A stretch of DNA of 61,412 bases from PUPG01 sp041686485 (GTDB lineage Bacteria; Bacteroidota; Bacteroidia; Bacteroidales; UBA7960): NCBI GenBank assembly GCA_041686485.1, contig JAWLDT010000008.1, forward strand, positions 1 to 61,412. The letters are read 5' to 3'. The number at the start of each line of letters is the position of its first letter. The stretch's first letter is position 1. Under the pieces are notes generated by a model. That model saw only the letters and a list, made by a program, of their open reading frames with translations, did no database searches and was not told where the DNA came from. This document shows, piece by piece, positions 18,210 through 26,580 of the stretch. The position numbers were made by a program, and so were the translations under genes.

Positions 18210-19250
18210 ATGTCACAAAAAATTCTGGTGACCGGCGGTGCCGGTTATATCGGTTCACATACCAGCGTGGTGCTTCAAAATAGCGGATACGACGTTCATA
18301 TCATTGACAACCTGGCAAATGCCAGTCCCGATGTCGTGAACAACATCGCCAAAATTACCGGTATTGAACCCACATTCACAAACCTTGACTTATGTGATGC
18401 GGATGCATTACATGCGTATTTTTTAAAACATCAACATTTCGCTGGGGTGATCCATTTTGCCGCCCATAAATCTGTCAGCGAATCAGCACGTAAGCCGTTA
18501 CATTATTATCACAACAACCTTCTTGGCCTGATAAATATTCTGGAAGAGATGGGCCGAACAGATTGCCGGAACCTTGTATTCTCATCTTCGTGCACCGTAT
18601 ATGGCCAACCCGACCATTTGCCGGTTGCAGAAGATGCGCCGTTAAAAAAGGCGGCTTCTCCCTACGGCAATACCAAAAAAATATGTGAAGACATTATCAC
18701 CGATCAGGCAGCCAACAAGCAGGTCCGCGCCATCTCTCTCCGCTATTTTAATCCGACCGGGGCCCACGATTCAGCCTGCATAGGTGAAATGCCAATGGAT
18801 ACACCAAACAATCTCGTCCCTTACCTGACACAGACTTCCATTGGTAAAAGAGAGCAGCTCAGGGTATTTGGCAGTGATTACAACACGCCGGATGGTTCTG
18901 GAATCAGGGATTATATCCATGTGATGGATCTTGCGAATGCCCATCTGAGCGCGTTGGAGCGACTGTCAGAAAAACGCAATGAAAAGAATCCGGAAGTGTT
19001 TAACCTCGGAACCGGCCAGGGTTATAGCGTCTTGGACGTTATATGGACATTCGAACGGGTCACCGGCGTAAAAGTTAATTATACCATTGCTCAACGCAGG
19101 CCAGGCGACATAGAAAAGGTGTGGGCCGATCCCTCCCGGGCAAACAAAGCATTAAACTGGCACACCAGATATAGCCTCGAAGAAATGCTGGAGTCAGCAT
19201 GGATTTGGGAGTTGACAATGAAAGCAAAACAGGAAACGCCTCAGCAATGA
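18210..19250 (+). CDS. galE: GalE-type UDP-hexose 4-epimerase, probable UDP-GlcNAc/UDP-GalNAc activity
   Basis: This 346-residue extended short-chain dehydrogenase has the NAD motif VTGGAGYIGSH, the catalytic SSSCTVYG and SPYGNTKK (Tyr152, Lys156). It also has the typical RYFNPTGAHDS and LGTGQGYSVLDV segments. In E. coli GalE, Tyr299 blocks N-acetylated sugars. The equivalent position here is Val304 (EKVWADPS), a smaller residue of the kind that permits UDP-GalNAc and UDP-GlcNAc. Many Bacteroidota GalE proteins have a small residue here, so this is supportive rather than decisive. Placed last in the catabolic cluster, it would convert UDP-GalNAc to UDP-GlcNAc. Confidence 0.92.
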   Translation: MSQKILVTGGAGYIGSHTSVVLQNSGYDVHIIDNLANASPDVVNNIAKITGIEPTFTNLDLCDADALHAYFLKHQHFAGVIHFAAHKSVSESARKPLHYYHNNLLGLINILEEMGRTDCRNLVFSSSCTVYGQPDHLPVAEDAPLKKAASPYGNTKKICEDIITDQAANKQVRAISLRYFNPTGAHDSACIGEMPMDTPNNLVPYLTQTSIGKREQLRVFGSDYNTPDGSGIRDYIHVMDLANAHLSALERLSEKRNEKNPEVFNLGTGQGYSVLDVIWTFERVTGVKVNYTIAQRRPGDIEKVWADPSRANKALNWHTRYSLEEMLESAWIWELTMKAKQETPQQ

Positions 19251-19277
19251 GCACCAATAATGAAACCTTGCTATTAC

Positions 19278-19451
19278 CTATTGCTTCACAACCTTAAAGG
19301 TTTTTACGACCTGGTTATCAACAGAAACCTTCAGGAAATAGATACCACCTTCATGGTTGTCAAATGACAGGGCATCACTTTGTCCCTGAATCTGATCAGC
19401 GGCCTGCAAACGACCTGAAATGCCATACAGTTGATAAATAACCTGTGAAAC
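19278..19451 (-). pseudogene. Remnant of a T9SS C-terminal sorting domain
   Basis: Reading the minus strand back from a TAG stop at 19278-19280 gives a peptide containing VIYQLYGISGRLQ, DNHEGGIYFLKV and VVKTFKVVKQ. This is the characteristic pattern of a type A T9SS sorting domain. No start codon, signal peptide or upstream passenger domain accompanies it. Further upstream the frame loses its resemblance to protein. It is therefore the 3' end of a lost secreted-protein gene. The rest has been deleted or eroded. Confidence 0.7.
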
Positions 19452-19855
19452 ACGGCATATGCAATCTGTCCAACTCCATAAATAACTAAAAAATATCTGT
19501 CTAACCTTCTTGTTATATTATATTTATGGTAGATTGGTGTAGCCAATAAAAACAGATGAATACCCCCCCTCCTTCAGCTGCTTGATTGGTTTTTTGTGTT
19601 GTTTCATACAGCTTAATTGCTGGTAACAGCGATTTGATGTAAAAACGTGTGTTTTGAACACTATTTTGGAAAATGTAGTATATTTACCCATGTTTTAATA
19701 TACTTATTTAATCGTTTAAGCAAATTTATAGAATCATTTGTCTACGTTAGTTACGATAACATAATAAGGCTGAAACCATTTGGGGTACTTTGCTATCCTC
19801 GCTAAAGTCGATTGTCATATGCGCTTCAGGCATCTTTTTTAACAAAACCACCGCC
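19452..19855. other. AT-rich intergenic region before the patatin gene
   Basis: About 400 bp with no gene. It contains TA-rich stretches and, at 19794-19834, one copy of a 41-nt dispersed repeat whose other copy is at 32101-32141 in inverted orientation. The region presumably includes the patatin promoter. Confidence 0.5.
19794..19834 (+). repeat. 41-nt dispersed repeat, copy A
   Basis: This begins TATCCTCGCTAAAGTC and ends GCGCTTCAGGCATC. It matches copy B (32101-32141, minus strand) at 40 of 41 positions. It lies just upstream of the patatin start. In the patatin frame it reads SLKSIVICASGI, and in copy B LLKSIVICASGI, so an extended patatin N-terminus would be repeat sequence rather than protein. 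Confidence 0.85.
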
Positions 19856-21124
19856 ATGAACCTATTCACCGAAAATCAGGAAACCAAAAAGCTGGTTAAT
19901 GAACTCAAATCAAAAAAGCTTGACAAAAAAGTGTATTCGGATATTGTTGATGAAGACGGGAACCAATATGTAGATCTGGTTCAGGAAGGTGGTGGCATGC
20001 TGGGAATCGCTTTGACGGGGTACACCAGCATGCTGGAAAAAGCCGGCATCCGGTTTTTTAGCCTGGCAGGAACCTCAGCCGGAGCTATTAACGCCATGAT
20101 GATCGCCGGACTGGCCCGTGTGGGGGCACCGGTTTCTGAGAAGGTGCTGGACATGCTGGCCAGTAAAGACCTGTATGAGCTTGTAGATGGACATCCCAGA
20201 GTGGCGAAAATGGTCAGGCATTACCTGGATGGCAGGTCGTGTTTATTACCAAGATTATTATACAATGCCAGACGCTTGTGGATACTGTTGACGGGGCACC
20301 TGGGACTCAATCCCGGAAACAACTTCCAGGAATGGATCCAGGAGCATCTTCAGCAGGCCGGTATCCGGAACCTGGCAGATCTGGAGCATCACCGCAGGCA
20401 CCTGCCGGCTATCTATGACAGAACAACCGGTCAACAGGTACAACGCGAAGCTGCCCTTAAGCTTCTTACCGCCGACATTACAACAAGGAGCAAAGTCACC
20501 TTCCCGGAAATGGCCCATTTATACTGGGCTGACCCTTCCGCCTTGTCTCCGGCTTCCTTCGTGCGGGCATCCATGTCAGTTCCTTTCTTCTTTGAGCCAA
20601 TGCTTGTCAGCCATATTCCGGACGGCGGAACACGTGAGGATCTTGCCATCCCAAAACAAAATACGAAATGGCGCCAATACACGGGTTACTACGGTGTCAT
20701 CCCGAAAAAGGTTCGATTTGTTGATGGCGGCATGCTATCCAACTTCCCCATCAGCGCTTTTCACAAAACCGATGGCCTGCCCCTGAAACCCACCTTCGGG
20801 GCACGACTGAGTACATGGCGCGACGAATATGCAGAAACAGGAACCCTGTTTGGCCTTAGCTCGGCCATGGTAAGCACCATGCGTCAACTGCATGATTATG
20901 ACTTTTTGCTAAGACACCCGGATTATAAGCAACTGATTTGCAGTATTGATGCCGATGCCAAAAAAGATGAAGACGGGAACCCCCTTTTCTTCTGGCTGGA
21001 TTTTAATATGCCACGCGAAAAACAACTCTTACTCTACCAGTTGGGGGCCAGGAAAGCAATCGAATTTCTCGAAAAATTCAGTTGGGAAGACTATAAAGAG
21101 ACCCGAAAGAAGGCTTTATCATGA
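19856..21124 (+). CDS. Patatin-like phospholipase
   Basis: A 422-residue serine lipid acyl hydrolase. The oxyanion region reads EGGGMLGIALTGY. The nucleophile motif is GTSAG (Ser74), and the dyad partner is DGG at Asp290 (FVDGGMLSNFPISAF). Both dyad residues are present, so it should be active. No signal peptide is visible. I chose ATG at 19856 because the upstream extension (TTG at 19790) runs through a dispersed repeat. Patatins of this size occur widely and their lipid substrate cannot be told from sequence. It converges on the BaiN-like gene across a 135-bp gap. Confidence 0.88.
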   Translation: MNLFTENQETKKLVNELKSKKLDKKVYSDIVDEDGNQYVDLVQEGGGMLGIALTGYTSMLEKAGIRFFSLAGTSAGAINAMMIAGLARVGAPVSEKVLDMLASKDLYELVDGHPRVAKMVRHYLDGRSCLLPRLLYNARRLWILLTGHLGLNPGNNFQEWIQEHLQQAGIRNLADLEHHRRHLPAIYDRTTGQQVQREAALKLLTADITTRSKVTFPEMAHLYWADPSALSPASFVRASMSVPFFFEPMLVSHIPDGGTREDLAIPKQNTKWRQYTGYYGVIPKKVRFVDGGMLSNFPISAFHKTDGLPLKPTFGARLSTWRDEYAETGTLFGLSSAMVSTMRQLHDYDFLLRHPDYKQLICSIDADAKKDEDGNPLFFWLDFNMPREKQLLLYQLGARKAIEFLEKFSWEDYKETRKKALS

Positions 21125-21259
21125 TATCCCAAACGGAATACGGCCTGCCGGGCTTTGACCTGATGTCATGTCACAATGCTACTGTATCGGTTAAGTCGAA
21201 AAGATTTTTCTCAGATCAAGACTTGGGCCGGCCAATGTAGCGTTTATGTGACAATTGTA

Positions 21260-22543
21260 TCATTCCGGTGATTTCACCAAAGACGCGGCAGACTGTCCGG
21301 CCAGAAAGCCGGTAGAAAAAGCGATTTGCAGGTTAAATCCGCCAGTTTCGCCATCCAGATCGATCACTTCCCCGGCAAAAAACAGGTTTGGAACCTGCTT
21401 GGATGCCATCGTCCGGCTGTGAATCTCCGTTGTCGGGACCCCTCCCGCTGTAATGATGGCCTCCTGATATCCGGGATGGCCGGTTACCTGAAAGCGAAAG
21501 TCTTTCATCAACAGCAAGGTATTTCGGCGCTCCTTGGCATCCATCTGGTTACACGGCTTCCTTCCATCAATCGCCAAATGCTCCAGAAAAACAGGTATCA
21601 GTTTGGAGGGCAGCCACTGTCTGAACATGTTTGCCAATTGCTTTTTCCCATGCTCATTCAGATCACGTTGCAAACGTGCATCCAGTTTTTTTTCATCCAG
21701 CGCAGGCTTGAGGTCAATGCTTATTTCGGCTTCACTCCCCTGCTCCATCATATCAACAACATACCGACTCAGTGTCAGGATAATAGGACCGCTTAGCCCG
21801 TAATGTGTGAACATTAGCTCGCCGAAGGCTTCAGCGTGTTTCTTTCCGTTAACCCACACAATAGCTTTTACATTCTTCAGGGCAAGCCCCTGCAGCCGTC
21901 CAGCCACGTTCCCGGCTGTCACAAGAGGCACCAGCGCCGGCCTTGGAGGAGTTACGGAATGACCTGCCTGCCGGGCTAAATCATACCCATCACCGGTTGA
22001 GCCAGTGGCTGGATAGGATTTGCCGCCTGTACAAATAATCACACTTTTCCCGCTGTAATCCCTGGTCGTATTACCGGACATAGTGCGAACGCCGGTAACT
22101 GAATCAGCACGGATCAGCAACTCCTGAACCCGTGTATTGCAGCGAAAATCAATGTTCTTTTTGCCCATCCAGTCGCGGATAGCCCGAAAAACATCACCTG
22201 CCTCATTGCTCACCGGAAACACACGGTTCCCCCGTTCTGTGGTAGTCTCAACACCACGTTCATGCAGGATTTTCAGAATATCTTCCGTGAAAAAGGTATG
22301 AAAAGCATGTTTCAGAAATCGTCCGCCGGGATAGATGTGCTTATAGTATTCTGAAGCCGGTGCATCATGGGTGATATTGCATCGCCCTTTACCGGTGATC
22401 CTAAGCTTACGGCCCGGCTGCTGCATCTTTTCCAGCAACAGCACGCTGCTTCCCATACCGGCAGCCTGCCCTGCCGCTAAAAGGCCGGAAGCCCCGGCAC
22501 CCACTACAATTACATCGTATACCATATTTTCCCGAACCAGCAT
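21260..22543 (-). CDS. BaiN/HI0933-family FAD-dependent NAD(P)/FAD oxidoreductase
   Basis: The 427-residue flavoprotein begins with a Rossmann FAD-binding motif DVIVVGAGASGLLAAGQAA. It also has the family signature GRKLRITGKGRCNITHD. Near the C-terminus is FFAGEVIDLDGETGGFNLQIAFSTGFLAG, the conserved FAD-contacting segment of the HI0933/YhiN family. BaiN, one characterised member, reduces bile-acid intermediates, but most members have unknown substrates. The start may be the internal ATG at 22525, seven residues in, which places the FAD motif closer to the N-terminus. It follows the ABC transporter genes on the same strand after a 146-bp gap and need not be functionally linked. Confidence 0.88.
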   Translation of the reverse strand: MLVRENMVYDVIVVGAGASGLLAAGQAAGMGSSVLLLEKMQQPGRKLRITGKGRCNITHDAPASEYYKHIYPGGRFLKHAFHTFFTEDILKILHERGVETTTERGNRVFPVSNEAGDVFRAIRDWMGKKNIDFRCNTRVQELLIRADSVTGVRTMSGNTTRDYSGKSVIICTGGKSYPATGSTGDGYDLARQAGHSVTPPRPALVPLVTAGNVAGRLQGLALKNVKAIVWVNGKKHAEAFGELMFTHYGLSGPIILTLSRYVVDMMEQGSEAEISIDLKPALDEKKLDARLQRDLNEHGKKQLANMFRQWLPSKLIPVFLEHLAIDGRKPCNQMDAKERRNTLLLMKDFRFQVTGHPGYQEAIITAGGVPTTEIHSRTMASKQVPNLFFAGEVIDLDGETGGFNLQIAFSTGFLAGQSAASLVKSPE

Positions 22544-22689
22544 ATACTTAATTGACTGTTTTGGCAGTAAAAGTAAACAGGGGCAGGAGAATCAGCAAAA
22601 TGGAAGTCATAGGAGTTGAAATTATTGGTGAAACGATTACAAATCATTGATGGCTTAGCGGAGAAATTCTGCTGTCTGTGCCAATACGT

Positions 22690-23499
22690 TTATTGTTTTT
22701 GTTGTTCTTTCAGGACTTTGTCGGAAACAAGGAACACGGCCGGCTTGTTTGATATGGGATTATTTTGTACCACCACAACGGTATTGTATCCCTCTTCTAT
22801 ATCCTTGTAGTTCAATACTTCTTCCGGCGTACCTTTTGTAAAGAGCCGGCCGTTATTAAGCATAAGCAGATAATCGCAGTATTCGCCGGCCAGGTTCAGG
22901 TCGTGAATGATCATCAACACGGTAAGCCCCATCTCCTCATTCAATTTCTGGATAAGATTGAGGACTTGTACCTGGTGCGTAATATCGAGGTAAGCGGTAG
23001 GTTCATCGAGCAACAGCAGCTCGGGTTCCTGTGTAAGTGCCCTGGCAATATTAGCCAGTTGCTGCTCGCCACCGCTGGTTTCTGACAACGGTTTATCCTT
23101 TAAATGAAAAACATTGGTCAGCTTCATATAATGTTCGGCAATTCGATAATCTTCTGCCGTCTCAAAAAACTGAAATTGTCGTTTATGGGGCAGACGACCC
23201 ATAAGTACAAAGTCTTCTACCCGAATACCGGTACTGACAGGTTGCTGGGCCACAACTGCAATATGCCGGGCTTTTTCTTTGTGCCCCATTTGCTGGAGAT
23301 CTTTCCCGTTCAGGATGACTGAACCGGATCTGGCAGACAGCTCGCCGGTTATTCCCCTGAAAAGGGTTGTCTTACCCGAGCCGTTGGGCCCGATGATCCC
23401 GGCCAGCATCCCTTTTTCGATCGAAAAGTCTATCGGTTTCAACTCAAACTTATCCTGGTAGCCACAGGAAAACTGCTGTAAGGTAAAAAAGTTGCCCAT
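22690..23499 (-). CDS. btuD: ABC transporter ATPase, BtuD/FecE type (corrinoid uptake)
   Basis: The 269-residue ATPase has Walker A GPNGSGKTT (residues 37-45), a Q-loop, the signature SETSGGEQQLANIARALT, Walker B LLLLDEPTAYLD and the switch His in MIIHDLNLAGEYC. It belongs to the iron-chelate/B12 importer ATPase family and sits in the cytoplasmic membrane complex with the permease. The start is 2 bp after the permease stop. Cobalamin rather than siderophore specificity rests on the short binding protein and on the adjacent B12-dependent pathway. It is not shown by the ATPase itself. Confidence 0.85.
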   Translation of the reverse strand: MGNFFTLQQFSCGYQDKFELKPIDFSIEKGMLAGIIGPNGSGKTTLFRGITGELSARSGSVILNGKDLQQMGHKEKARHIAVVAQQPVSTGIRVEDFVLMGRLPHKRQFQFFETAEDYRIAEHYMKLTNVFHLKDKPLSETSGGEQQLANIARALTQEPELLLLDEPTAYLDITHQVQVLNLIQKLNEEMGLTVLMIIHDLNLAGEYCDYLLMLNNGRLFTKGTPEEVLNYKDIEEGYNTVVVVQNNPISNKPAVFLVSDKVLKEQQKQ

Positions 23500-23501
23500 G
23501 G

Positions 23502-24581
23502 TCAGCTTAATTTTAGAGATGACTGTGATCTACTAAGAATCAGGATAAAGGCTATCCCGCCAAAAATACCGGTAATAACACCTATTGGGAGCTCGTTGGG
23601 TGAGATGATGGTCCGGGCGATGGTATCACAGATAATGAGAAACAGGCCACCGCCGATGAAAGAGCCTGGCAGCAGAATACGGTAATCCGAACCAATGATC
23701 AGGCGTATCAGGTGCGGGATCACCAGTCCGACAAACCCGATTACCCCGGCGACCGCTACACAGGTTCCTGCCAGCAGGGATGCCAGCACAAACAAAATCC
23801 GTATTGACAGTCCTGTGTTGATACCCAGATATCTGGCGCTATCTTCACCCAGACGCAATGCATTGAGCGGAGCTGAAAACAACAGGGATATCACGAAAAT
23901 GAGAACAGAGACTATCAGGGTAAGATAGATCAAAGACATATTGGGCTCATCAAGGGAACCCATCATCCAGAATATGATGCTATGCAGGTTCTCAGCGGTG
24001 GTGAGTGACATGAGCAGCATCATGGCGGCTGAAGCAACAAAGCTGATCATTACCCCGATCAGCAGCATATTATTCACATGAATATGTCCCTGGCGCAAGC
24101 CCAGGAAGTAGACCAGGAAGATGGTCAGCAGGGCACCGGAGAAACCGGCAACCGGCAGGATGGCCGGGCCTATTGTCATTGGCAGGGCAAACACAATGGC
24201 GAGGGCGACACCAAGGGCAGCTCCCCCGGAAATGCCAAGCGTATAGGGTTCTACAAGCGGGTTGCGGTAAATACCCTGCAGAATGGCGCCTGCCAGACTC
24301 AAACCACCACCAACGGCAAAGCCAAGAATGATTCGGGGCAGCCTTACTTTCTGAAGTACCGTAAATTCAACACCCTCACCGCTGCGAAGTATGCCGGGTA
24401 TATCCTGCAAAGCGATCTGCAGTTCACCGGTGGACAGGGCAACAAGGAATGCCACGATGGTAAGCAGGATCAGGCCGACCATGAAGATCAGCCATCGTAA
24501 AAGCTTGCTGCGCATTGCCTGACTGCCGCTTTGTTCGTTTCCCAAGGTGGTTAAATATTGCAGATTGTGGATCGAATGCAT
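23502..24581 (-). CDS. btuC: ABC transporter permease, BtuC/FecCD type
   Basis: This 359-residue FecCD-family permease has about ten hydrophobic segments and family motifs LPRIILGFAVGGGLSLAGAILQGIYRNPLVEPYTLGISGGAALG and VAGVIGFVGLVIPHLIRLIIG (the loop contacting the ATPase), given here only as landmarks within residues 75-330. The N-terminal 22 residues before MRSKLLRWLIF look non-membrane and the true start may be ATG 24515. It is two bases upstream of the ATPase and 48 bp downstream of the binding protein, so it forms a BtuFCD-like importer with them. Confidence 0.87.
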   Translation of the reverse strand: MHSIHNLQYLTTLGNEQSGSQAMRSKLLRWLIFMVGLILLTIVAFLVALSTGELQIALQDIPGILRSGEGVEFTVLQKVRLPRIILGFAVGGGLSLAGAILQGIYRNPLVEPYTLGISGGAALGVALAIVFALPMTIGPAILPVAGFSGALLTIFLVYFLGLRQGHIHVNNMLLIGVMISFVASAAMMLLMSLTTAENLHSIIFWMMGSLDEPNMSLIYLTLIVSVLIFVISLLFSAPLNALRLGEDSARYLGINTGLSIRILFVLASLLAGTCVAVAGVIGFVGLVIPHLIRLIIGSDYRILLPGSFIGGGLFLIICDTIARTIISPNELPIGVITGIFGGIAFILILSRSQSSLKLS

Positions 24582-24629
24582 GGTGCGGAAGGCTATTCCG
24601 GCACCTGTTTTAGCAAAAATAATGCTTTT

Positions 24630-25472
24630 CTAATGATGATACGCATGGGTAATCATATCTTCCACAATGTCAACGAAGGTAACCGGTGTCGGACTGGCTG
24701 CTTTATCCTCATCAAGCACAAAAACCTTTCGGCTGGCAGCTGCCTGCAGTCCATCATAGTTCAGCCAGTTCTCTTTTTCGTATTGACCGGCCGAGCCACC
24801 CATCACTATAAAAATAACATCGGGGTCACGACTAAGCACCATCTCCCTGTTTATGGCACCCTGCCTGAGGTCTCCGACAGTATTCACACCACCGGCAAGT
24901 TGGATATAGTCATCCATAAAGGTGCCCGGAATAGCGGCAAATAATGGCCTGGCACCAAGCTGCATAAACATGCTCAGCTGATCATCTTCCGGAATGTTTT
25001 GCTGTACCTCGTAAAGCCGCTCTTTTTCACGGTTTACAATGATTCTGGCCGTATCTTTCCTTCCTGTGATGTTGCCCAGGGTTATCATTTGCCCGCACAA
25101 ATCATCAAACGAGGTGGGTGTGTCCATTACTCGTACGGAAACTCCGGTTTTGCGTAACATTTCAATATCCCTGGCGGCAGTCAGTTTCGTGGTTACCACA
25201 AAATCGGGGTTGATATCCAGAATTTTCTCAATATTGACATTCATTTGCGAGGCTACCACAGGTGTATCCTCATCATCCTCCTGTTTACAAAAACTGGTAT
25301 AGCCCACCAACTGATCATGCCCTCCCAGCAGATGCACCATTTTGGTAATTGAGGGTGACAAAGACACGATACGGGGCTTTTCCCCCGCATCATGTCCGGC
25401 CATCACCATACCGCCCGTAATCACAAACAGGATCAACAGGCAACCAAATATGGTTTTCGGATTCATGGTCAT
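24630..25472 (-). CDS. btuF: Periplasmic corrinoid/iron-chelate binding protein, BtuF-like
   Basis: A 280-residue type III solute-binding protein with an N-terminal signal peptide (hydrophobic residues 9-25). It contains RIVSLSPSITKMVHLLGG, typical of short BtuF-type cobalamin binders, INPDFVVTTKL, and a C-terminal KVFVLDEDKAASPTPVTFVDIVEDM. The short length favours B12 binding over larger siderophore binders, and the neighbourhood contains three classes of corrinoid-dependent protein. Iron-chelate binding cannot be excluded. It begins one base after the adenosine kinase stop codon, so the two are almost certainly co-transcribed. Confidence 0.8.
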   Translation of the reverse strand: MTMNPKTIFGCLLILFVITGGMVMAGHDAGEKPRIVSLSPSITKMVHLLGGHDQLVGYTSFCKQEDDEDTPVVASQMNVNIEKILDINPDFVVTTKLTAARDIEMLRKTGVSVRVMDTPTSFDDLCGQMITLGNITGRKDTARIIVNREKERLYEVQQNIPEDDQLSMFMQLGARPLFAAIPGTFMDDYIQLAGGVNTVGDLRQGAINREMVLSRDPDVIFIVMGGSAGQYEKENWLNYDGLQAAASRKVFVLDEDKAASPTPVTFVDIVEDMITHAYHH

Positions 25473-25473
25473 A

Positions 25474-26442
25474 TTATGTAACCTTTTCTAAAATCGCTTC
25501 CCATTGCTTTTCACGAAGCCTGGCCCCGGTATCTTCAATAACCTTTCCGGCCAGCAAGGCAGCGATCTCTCCGCTTTTCTCAATAGATAAACCCTTCACA
25601 AGGCCATACAAAAAACCGGCAGCATAGGCATCCCCGGCACCGGTGGTATCCATCACATCTACCTTAATGGGATCTACCCGGCAAAGCTCGTCACCCCTTT
25701 TGATGATGGAGCCGTCTTTACCCATTTTCACTATCGCGGTCTCACATTGTTCAGCCAACTGGTGAACCGCTTCCTCCGGTTCTTTCCCGGTATAAGATTT
25801 GGCTTCTTCCTCGTTGGCAAACAAGATATCCACGTATTCGTTAATCCATTTCTTCAGCACATCCATGTTTTCTTCCACCACATTGAAGCTGGCCAGGTCC
25901 AGTGAAATCTTCAGGCCGTTCTCTTTGGCCATCCGGAATACTTCCTCCAGCAGGCGATGGTTTTGCAACAGATAACCTTCCACATGCAGGTATTGGTATC
26001 CTTTAAAAAACGAATGCTCAAGGTCACCGGCATCCAGCTCCAGGGCCGCTCCAAGGTAAGTAGCAAAGGTTCTTTCGGAGTCAGGGGATATAAAGGCAAG
26101 GGCGTGACCGGTAGCGCTTTTTCCTTCCAACACTTGCGGAGAGATATTGCTGTTTCTTAAATCCTCTACAAAAAAACGACCCAGTTTATCCTTACCAACC
26201 TTCCCTATATAGCCCGCTATTACGCCAAGTCTGGCAAGGCCATGGATAGTGTTTGCGGCACATCCGCCGCTTGAAATAAATGTATCCAATCCTTCACAGC
26301 GCTTCTCAATACGCTTCATGTGCTCCTGATCTACGAGCTGCATACTCCCTTTGGGCAGGTGCAACTCCTCCAACAGGTCATCCGATTCAAGTGGCAATAT
26401 GGTGTCAACAAGGGCATTGCCTATTCCCAATACTTTGTCCAT
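25474..26442 (-). CDS. PfkB-family adenosine kinase
   Basis: This 322-residue ribokinase-fold enzyme phosphorylates adenosine to AMP. Motifs are GNALVDTI, the substrate-site SSGGCAANTIHGLARLG, and the anion-hole/catalytic-base stretch DTTGAGDAYAAGFLYG near residues 255-270. Sequence and length resemble bacterial adenosine-kinase-like PfkB proteins. Other nucleosides or sugars are possible. AhcY and MetK are upstream on the same strand. That makes a role in draining adenosine released from S-adenosylhomocysteine likely, and it would pull the AhcY equilibrium toward hydrolysis. It is fused by a 1-bp spacing to btuF. Confidence 0.85.
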   Translation of the reverse strand: MDKVLGIGNALVDTILPLESDDLLEELHLPKGSMQLVDQEHMKRIEKRCEGLDTFISSGGCAANTIHGLARLGVIAGYIGKVGKDKLGRFFVEDLRNSNISPQVLEGKSATGHALAFISPDSERTFATYLGAALELDAGDLEHSFFKGYQYLHVEGYLLQNHRLLEEVFRMAKENGLKISLDLASFNVVEENMDVLKKWINEYVDILFANEEEAKSYTGKEPEEAVHQLAEQCETAIVKMGKDGSIIKRGDELCRVDPIKVDVMDTTGAGDAYAAGFLYGLVKGLSIEKSGEIAALLAGKVIEDTGARLREKQWEAILEKVT

Positions 26443-26580
26443 ATATATTTTGTATTAAAGTCATTACGGGCTGCTGCCCTGCGGATGCGTTATCCATCTG
26501 ACAAGCAGACAGCCCGGTAACAATAATGAAACATACAATGTCAGTTTGTTAAGATGATTTACCGGCTGGCGGTTCATCAT

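Noticed and set aside
19790..19855. Extended patatin start at TTG 19790
   Set aside because: The extra residues are the translation of a dispersed 41-nt repeat. ATG 19856 gives a normal patatin N-terminus.
22690..25472. Siderophore importer assignment
   Set aside because: The families overlap, but the binding protein is short and BtuF-like and the context is corrinoid-dependent. Siderophore uptake is kept only as an alternative.
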